Part shown: one piece after another, positions 6,615 through 9,237 of the stretch
How the letters are laid out: every line of letters begins with the position of its first letter
Numbering within the stretch: position 1 is the stretch's first letter
NCBI GenBank assembly: GCA_021788565.1
Contig: JAJYKO010000149.1
Span: 1-9,237 of the forward strand
Source of the DNA: Chloroflexota bacterium
GTDB taxonomy: Bacteria; Chloroflexota; UBA6077
Reading direction: 5' to 3'
Length of the DNA stretch: 9,237 bases
Notes under the pieces: model-generated
Told to the model about the DNA's origin: nothing
Seen by the model: the letters and a program-made list of their open reading frames with translations, nothing else
Database searches by the model: none
Program-made: the position numbers and the translations under genes

Positions 6615-7508
6615 TTAGCTCACCGTTGTGATACCAGCTTCGATCAGTCGCCTGCGGATCTCGCCACGCTGTTCCTGGCTTGGTGCCGACATCGGGCTGC
6701 GAGCCGGCCCAACTTTCCGCCCTTGGAGCTCGATAGCGACCTTGGCCAGGTAAGGCATGTTCGGCCCTTCGATGGCTCTCCACACGGGAAGGATGCGGTC
6801 GTGTGACGCCTTGGCCCCGGCGTGGTCGCCGGCTTCCATCATGTTCCACATTTCCAGAGTGGGCCCCGGAAGCACCGTATTCAAGCAGCAGATGGCTCCA
6901 TCAACTCCGAGGCAGAAGGAGGGGTACAGGAGATCGTCCACGGCTGTTATCACCGTCAGCCGGTCGTGGAACTCGTACATGAGGTCGGCCACCTTGTGAA
7001 GGTCGCCGCCGCTCTGCTTGATGCCGGCCAACCAGGTTACGTCCACCAGCCGCCGAACGGTACTGATATCGATATTCACCCAGGGCACGACGTTGTAGAT
7101 CATGACGGGAAGTTGAAGCGCGTCGCCGATCTGCTGGTAATAACGAGCCAGCGTCTCGGCATCCGGGGTCCAGAGATAGTGGGGCGGCGTGACCTGCAAG
7201 GCCATCACGCCGGCCTCTTTTGCAGCGCGCGATTTCCGAATGGCCTCTGCGGTGCTGTCGGCGATGATCCCGCCGATTACTGGTACCCGGTCTCGAGCCT
7301 GTTCCACCACTGCCCCACAGAGGCGATAGACCTCCTGCTCTGACAGTCCCTCTCCTTCACCGGTGCTGCCCCCTGCGACGAGTCCGTGAACTCCTGTCTG
7401 GATCATGTACTCCGCTTCATCTCGGATAGCTCCCTCGTCCAGGGCCTCCCCGTCCCAGGTGAAAGGAGTGACCATCGGTGGAATGATCCCTCGAACGTCC
7501 AGTCTCAT
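6615..7508 (-). CDS. Dihydrodipicolinate synthase-family aldolase/lyase (not clearly DapA)
   Basis: 297 residues, a usual length for the family. These are class I aldolases with a TIM barrel that form a Schiff base between an active-site lysine and a 2-keto acid such as pyruvate. Visible here: the 2-keto-acid loop GGSTGEG (46-52), MIYNV with catalytic Tyr138, and AGIKQSGGDL with Schiff-base Lys164. The usual GTTGE loop is GSTGE, a conservative Ser for Thr. At the position of the DapA arginine that binds the second carboxylate (YNVPSRTG), this protein has YNVVPW, so Trp143 replaces Arg. That argues against true lysine-biosynthetic DapA and for another keto-acid aldolase. I chose the ATG at 7508 because GGGAGG (7519-7524) lies 10 nt upstream; ATGs at 7526 and 7547 would overlap or precede that site. 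It sits between the regulator and livK, which suggests a catabolic role. Confidence 0.88.
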   Translation of the reverse strand: MRLDVRGIIPPMVTPFTWDGEALDEGAIRDEAEYMIQTGVHGLVAGGSTGEGEGLSEQEVYRLCGAVVEQARDRVPVIGGIIADSTAEAIRKSRAAKEAGVMALQVTPPHYLWTPDAETLARYYQQIGDALQLPVMIYNVVPWVNIDISTVRRLVDVTWLAGIKQSGGDLHKVADLMYEFHDRLTVITAVDDLLYPSFCLGVDGAICCLNTVLPGPTLEMWNMMEAGDHAGAKASHDRILPVWRAIEGPNMPYLAKVAIELQGRKVGPARSPMSAPSQEQRGEIRRRLIEAGITTVS

Positions 7509-7532
7509 AGGACAAGAACCTCCCATACGAGA

Positions 7533-7620
7533 ATGTGGCCCAATCAATTCTGCGGGTTCGAGCCCACCCGCGTGCCCGCGGGTGGATGCAAAAGAAAGAA
7601 GGAACAGCTGCCGGCCACAT
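7533..7620 (-). repeat. Nested inverted repeats in the leader of the aldolase gene
   Basis: The inner hairpin is CCACCCGCG (7564-7572), loop TGCC, CGCGGGTGG (7577-7585), a perfect 9-bp stem. The outer arms are ATGTGGCC (7533-7540) and GGCCACAT (7613-7620), a perfect 8-bp pair enclosing it. The structure ends 8 nt before the aldolase Shine-Dalgarno. No T-run follows in the leftward direction, so it is not a simple terminator of the regulator transcript. The remainder of the 7509-7726 gap shows no supported gene and no clear promoter. Confidence 0.5.
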
Positions 7621-7726
7621 CATGGCGGACGAGCCATGGGGATAAGCTTCCCCAAAACATTCGGCGTTGCCGGGCAGGTTTCGACGGCCATGAAGTGCTC
7701 TCCAAAGGCGGCGATCACCTGCTCGC

Positions 7727-8434
7727 TTAGCTGTCGAGGAGCGGGATGCCCTCCAGGTGGGCACGCATCGCTTCACGAGCGCGTGCAGGGTCTCGTTCGA
7801 CCACGGACCAATAGACGTCCCGATGAAGGCGAAAGCTGTCTTCGTGCTTCGCCAATCGAAAAGTGGTATCGATCCACAGTTTCATCAATGCGCCTATCCC
7901 ACTAGAAATCGCAATAAATAGGTCGTTGTGGGAGGCAACAGCCAGGGCGAAGTGAAAGTCCACGTCTGCGGAGCTGTAGGTCTCGTCATCCTGTGAAGGC
8001 CAGGCCGTTTCCATCCGCCCCAACGCCTCGCCGAGGGTGGACAGGTCTTCAGGGGTTGCCTTCGAGGCGGCCAGTGCCGTTATCTCCGGCTCCAACACCA
8101 ATCGAACGGCCATGAAGTCCGTCTGAGAGCAATTTCTGGACACGAAGAAGCGCTTGATCGCCTGCCCAACGGCGTCAGGAGGCATGTGGATCACATAGGT
8201 GCCGCTGCCTGCCTTCATCTGGACCAAGCCGCGCTCCTGAAGTAAGCCGATGGCTTCACGAATGGTGGAGCGGTTGACGTCAAGGAGTTGGGACAACTCA
8301 CGTTCGGGTGGTAGTTTCTCCCCAACTTGGATCTGCTGTGTTGTGATCATTTCCTGGATTACTTCCGCTATCTGTTCGTTGAGGTTCTGACGCCGCAGCT
8401 CCAGCAGCGCGAACAATCCTCGTTGCTTGTCCAT
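7727..8434 (-). CDS. GntR-family transcriptional regulator, FadR subfamily (FCD domain)
   Basis: 235 residues. The N-terminal winged helix-turn-helix of the GntR family spans ~16-83: IQVGEKLPPERELSQLLDVN (35-54), the recognition helix STIREAIGLLQERGLV (56-71) and the wing GSGTYV (76-81). The C-terminal all-helical FCD ligand domain spans ~103-230, with RLVLEPEITALAA (111-123), DVDFHFALAVASHND (157-171), and His204 and His226 in LHRDVYW and RAHLEGI. Asp157, His161, His204 and His226 match the spacing of the metal site that many FCD domains use to bind carboxylic acids. The ATG at 8434 is the best start, though AGAGAGGG is 13 nt upstream, rather far. It is divergent from the dehydrogenase and heads the aldolase-importer series, so it probably regulates this locus. 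The effector is unknown, plausibly an organic acid from the same pathway. Confidence 0.92.
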   Translation of the reverse strand: MDKQRGLFALLELRRQNLNEQIAEVIQEMITTQQIQVGEKLPPERELSQLLDVNRSTIREAIGLLQERGLVQMKAGSGTYVIHMPPDAVGQAIKRFFVSRNCSQTDFMAVRLVLEPEITALAASKATPEDLSTLGEALGRMETAWPSQDDETYSSADVDFHFALAVASHNDLFIAISSGIGALMKLWIDTTFRLAKHEDSFRLHRDVYWSVVERDPARAREAMRAHLEGIPLLDS

Positions 8435-8513
8435 AATTGGTGATCTACCCTCTCTTGCTGATCGGCGCTGACCGTAGACGGGGGATTCCCGCGCTATAAA
8501 TGCGGATTGGCAG

Positions 8514-8545
8514 GTGGACCGGTGGCCGGGTGGACCGGTGGCCGG
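8514..8545. repeat. Two perfect 16-bp tandem repeats in the divergent promoter region
   Basis: GTGGACCGGTGGCCGG occurs twice back to back (8514-8529 and 8530-8545). Each unit contains TGGACC, and the second one overlaps the likely -35 region of the dehydrogenase promoter. The position between a regulator gene and its divergent target makes a binding-site array possible; recent slippage duplication is the alternative. Confidence 0.85.
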
Positions 8546-8560
8546 ACCAGTTGTTATAAT
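8531..8560 (+). promoter_or_regulatory. Extended -10 promoter for the 2-hydroxyacid dehydrogenase gene
   Basis: TATAAT (8555-8560) is a perfect -10 preceded by TG one base upstream (8552-8553), an extended -10. TGGACC (8531-8536) is the best -35 (4 of 6) with an 18-nt spacer. The start of transcription would be near 8567. The leader then carries AGGGAGG (8594-8600) 11 nt before the ATG at 8612. A weak -35, a strong extended -10 and repeats across the -35 fit a controlled promoter. Confidence 0.7.
8539..8552 (-). promoter_or_regulatory. Candidate FadR/GntR-type operator
   Basis: The minus strand reads AACTGGTCCGGCCA. Its core TGGT-N3-GCCA differs by one base from the TGGT-N3-ACCA palindrome used by several FadR-subfamily regulators, and CTGGTCCGGC resembles the E. 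coli FadR operator core CTGGTCCGAC as I remember it. It lies in the spacer between the -35 and -10 of the dehydrogenase promoter, where binding would repress. A partial palindrome, so a candidate only. Confidence 0.4.
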
Positions 8561-8575
8561 AGCAGCAAGAACAGC

Positions 8576-8584
8576 CTTGTCAAG
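8576..8584. promoter_or_regulatory. Small palindrome CTTGTCAAG just after the predicted transcription start
   Basis: CTTG-T-CAAG is a perfect odd-length palindrome at about +10 to +18 of the predicted dehydrogenase transcript, a usual place for a repressor roadblock. At 4-bp half-sites it could be chance. Confidence 0.25.
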
Positions 8585-8611
8585 CAGCTGCGAAGGGAGG
8601 AATTTCTCAAC

Positions 8612-9237
8612 ATGGGGACCCAGCGCACGCTAATCACACTCGACTTTGTGCATCCAGGAGACGAGATTGACCGACGCCTCACAGAGGCAGGCATACAGAC
8701 CGTGTACGACAGCTGGCATGGAGGTCGAACTGAAGAGGAGATGATCGCAATCCTGCGGGATGTCGATGCTGTCCTCGCAGACATCGATCCGTTCACCGCC
8801 CGAGTCCTAGCCGATGCCAATCGGCTCAAAGTGATAAGCCGGCCTGGCGTCGGGTACGATGCTATCGATGTGCAAGCAGCTTCAGCTCACGGCATAGCCG
8901 TGTGCACGACCCCGGGCGCCAACCGCCACTCGGTCGCGGAGTTGACCCTTGCCATGATCCTCCAGTGCGCGCGAAAGATCGGCGAGAACGAAGCCGAGGT
9001 CCGAAGAGGTGGCTGGACCCGCGTGGTGGGCAATGAGATAGCTGGAAGCACTCTAGGCATCGTCGGTCTGGGCACTATCGGCAAGGAGGTCGCGCAGCGA
9101 GCCAGGGCCTTCGAGATGCGCGTCCTAGCCCACGATCTGGCTCAGGATCAGCAGTTCGCCGAGGAACACCTGGTTACGTACGTCCCGTTGGAGCAGTTAC
9201 TGCGAGAAAGCGACTACGTTAGCCTGCACGTCTTTCT
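8612..9237 (+). CDS. D-2-hydroxyacid / D-3-phosphoglycerate dehydrogenase-family protein, N-terminal part (runs off right edge)
   Basis: The first 208 residues of a gene that is open to the right edge. Family reaction: NAD(P)-dependent interconversion of a 2-hydroxy acid and a 2-keto acid. The substrate-domain half shows VISRPGVGYDAIDV (74-87), the equivalent of the conserved SRxGVGxDNID segment. TTPGANRHSVAELTLAMIL (99-117) precedes the nucleotide domain. GLGTIG (152-157) is the Rossmann GxGxxG, and Asp175 in VLAHD is the likely NAD ribose-binding acid. VSLHVF (203-208) begins the next conserved block. The catalytic Arg, Glu and His lie beyond the window, so phosphoglycerate cannot be told from other 2-hydroxy acids. 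The start at 8612 is supported by AGGGAGG at 11 nt and a strong upstream promoter. The divergent arrangement with the GntR regulator suggests control by it. Confidence 0.9.
   Translation, partial: MGTQRTLITLDFVHPGDEIDRRLTEAGIQTVYDSWHGGRTEEEMIAILRDVDAVLADIDPFTARVLADANRLKVISRPGVGYDAIDVQAASAHGIAVCTTPGANRHSVAELTLAMILQCARKIGENEAEVRRGGWTRVVGNEIAGSTLGIVGLGTIGKEVAQRARAFEMRVLAHDLAQDQQFAEEHLVTYVPLEQLLRESDYVSLHVF

Noticed and set aside
7509..7547. Longer aldolase starting at 7547 or 7526
   Set aside because: The GGGAGG at 7519-7524 would then be inside the coding sequence; the ATG at 7508 is at ideal distance and MRLDVRGIIPPMVTPF is a normal family start.
7551..7586. TTCGAGCCC in a GC-rich context resembling the T-arm of a tRNA
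   Set aside because: The flanking bases do not form the 5-bp T-stem, and no anticodon arm, D-arm or acceptor stem can be placed around it.
7417..7776. Leftward open frame of 119 codons bridging the regulator end and the aldolase start
   Set aside because: It overlaps two well-supported genes in another frame, has no Shine-Dalgarno of note, and gives a low-complexity Arg/Ser-rich product without motifs.

Overview
This is a GC-rich bacterial window dominated by one leftward (minus-strand) gene series, with a truncated rightward gene at each edge. Reading leftward from about 8434 the order is: a FadR-type GntR regulator, a dihydrodipicolinate-synthase-family aldolase, then a complete branched-chain-amino-acid-type (HAAT/Liv) ABC importer in the order livK (binding lipoprotein), livH and livM (permeases), livG and livF (ATPases). 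After a 221-bp gap comes a peptidase-S51-like protein with a C-terminal segment resembling the end of cysteinyl-tRNA synthetase. Divergent from the regulator, a D-2-hydroxyacid/phosphoglycerate dehydrogenase starts at 8612 and runs off the right edge. The left edge holds the 3' end of an alpha/beta hydrolase gene, convergent with the S51 gene. I see no rRNA, tRNA, CRISPR array, insertion sequence or phage gene.

How the parts may work together (inference): the GntR/FCD regulator probably senses an organic or amino acid and controls itself, the divergent dehydrogenase and possibly the genes downstream of it. The Liv importer would bring in a carboxylated substrate, and the aldolase and NAD-dependent dehydrogenase would process it. 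The aldolase keeps the Schiff-base lysine but lacks the substrate-binding arginine of true DapA, so a catabolic aldolase or lyase role fits better than lysine synthesis. The substrate cannot be read from the sequence.

Regulatory layout: the 177-bp divergent region 8435-8611 has an extended -10 promoter for the dehydrogenase, two perfect 16-bp tandem repeats and a site resembling a FadR-type operator. The gaps before the aldolase, before livK, between livK and livH, and after livF each contain an inverted repeat able to form a hairpin. livH-livM-livG-livF are tightly packed (4-nt gap, 4-nt overlap, 8-nt overlap). A plausible separate promoter lies upstream of the S51 gene.

Organism: the binding protein has a lipobox and a long Ser/Gly linker, which suits a cell that anchors its binding proteins as lipoproteins, as monoderms do. 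The gene mix and the S51 fusion make me think of Chloroflexota, but this is a low-confidence impression with no phylogenetic marker behind it.
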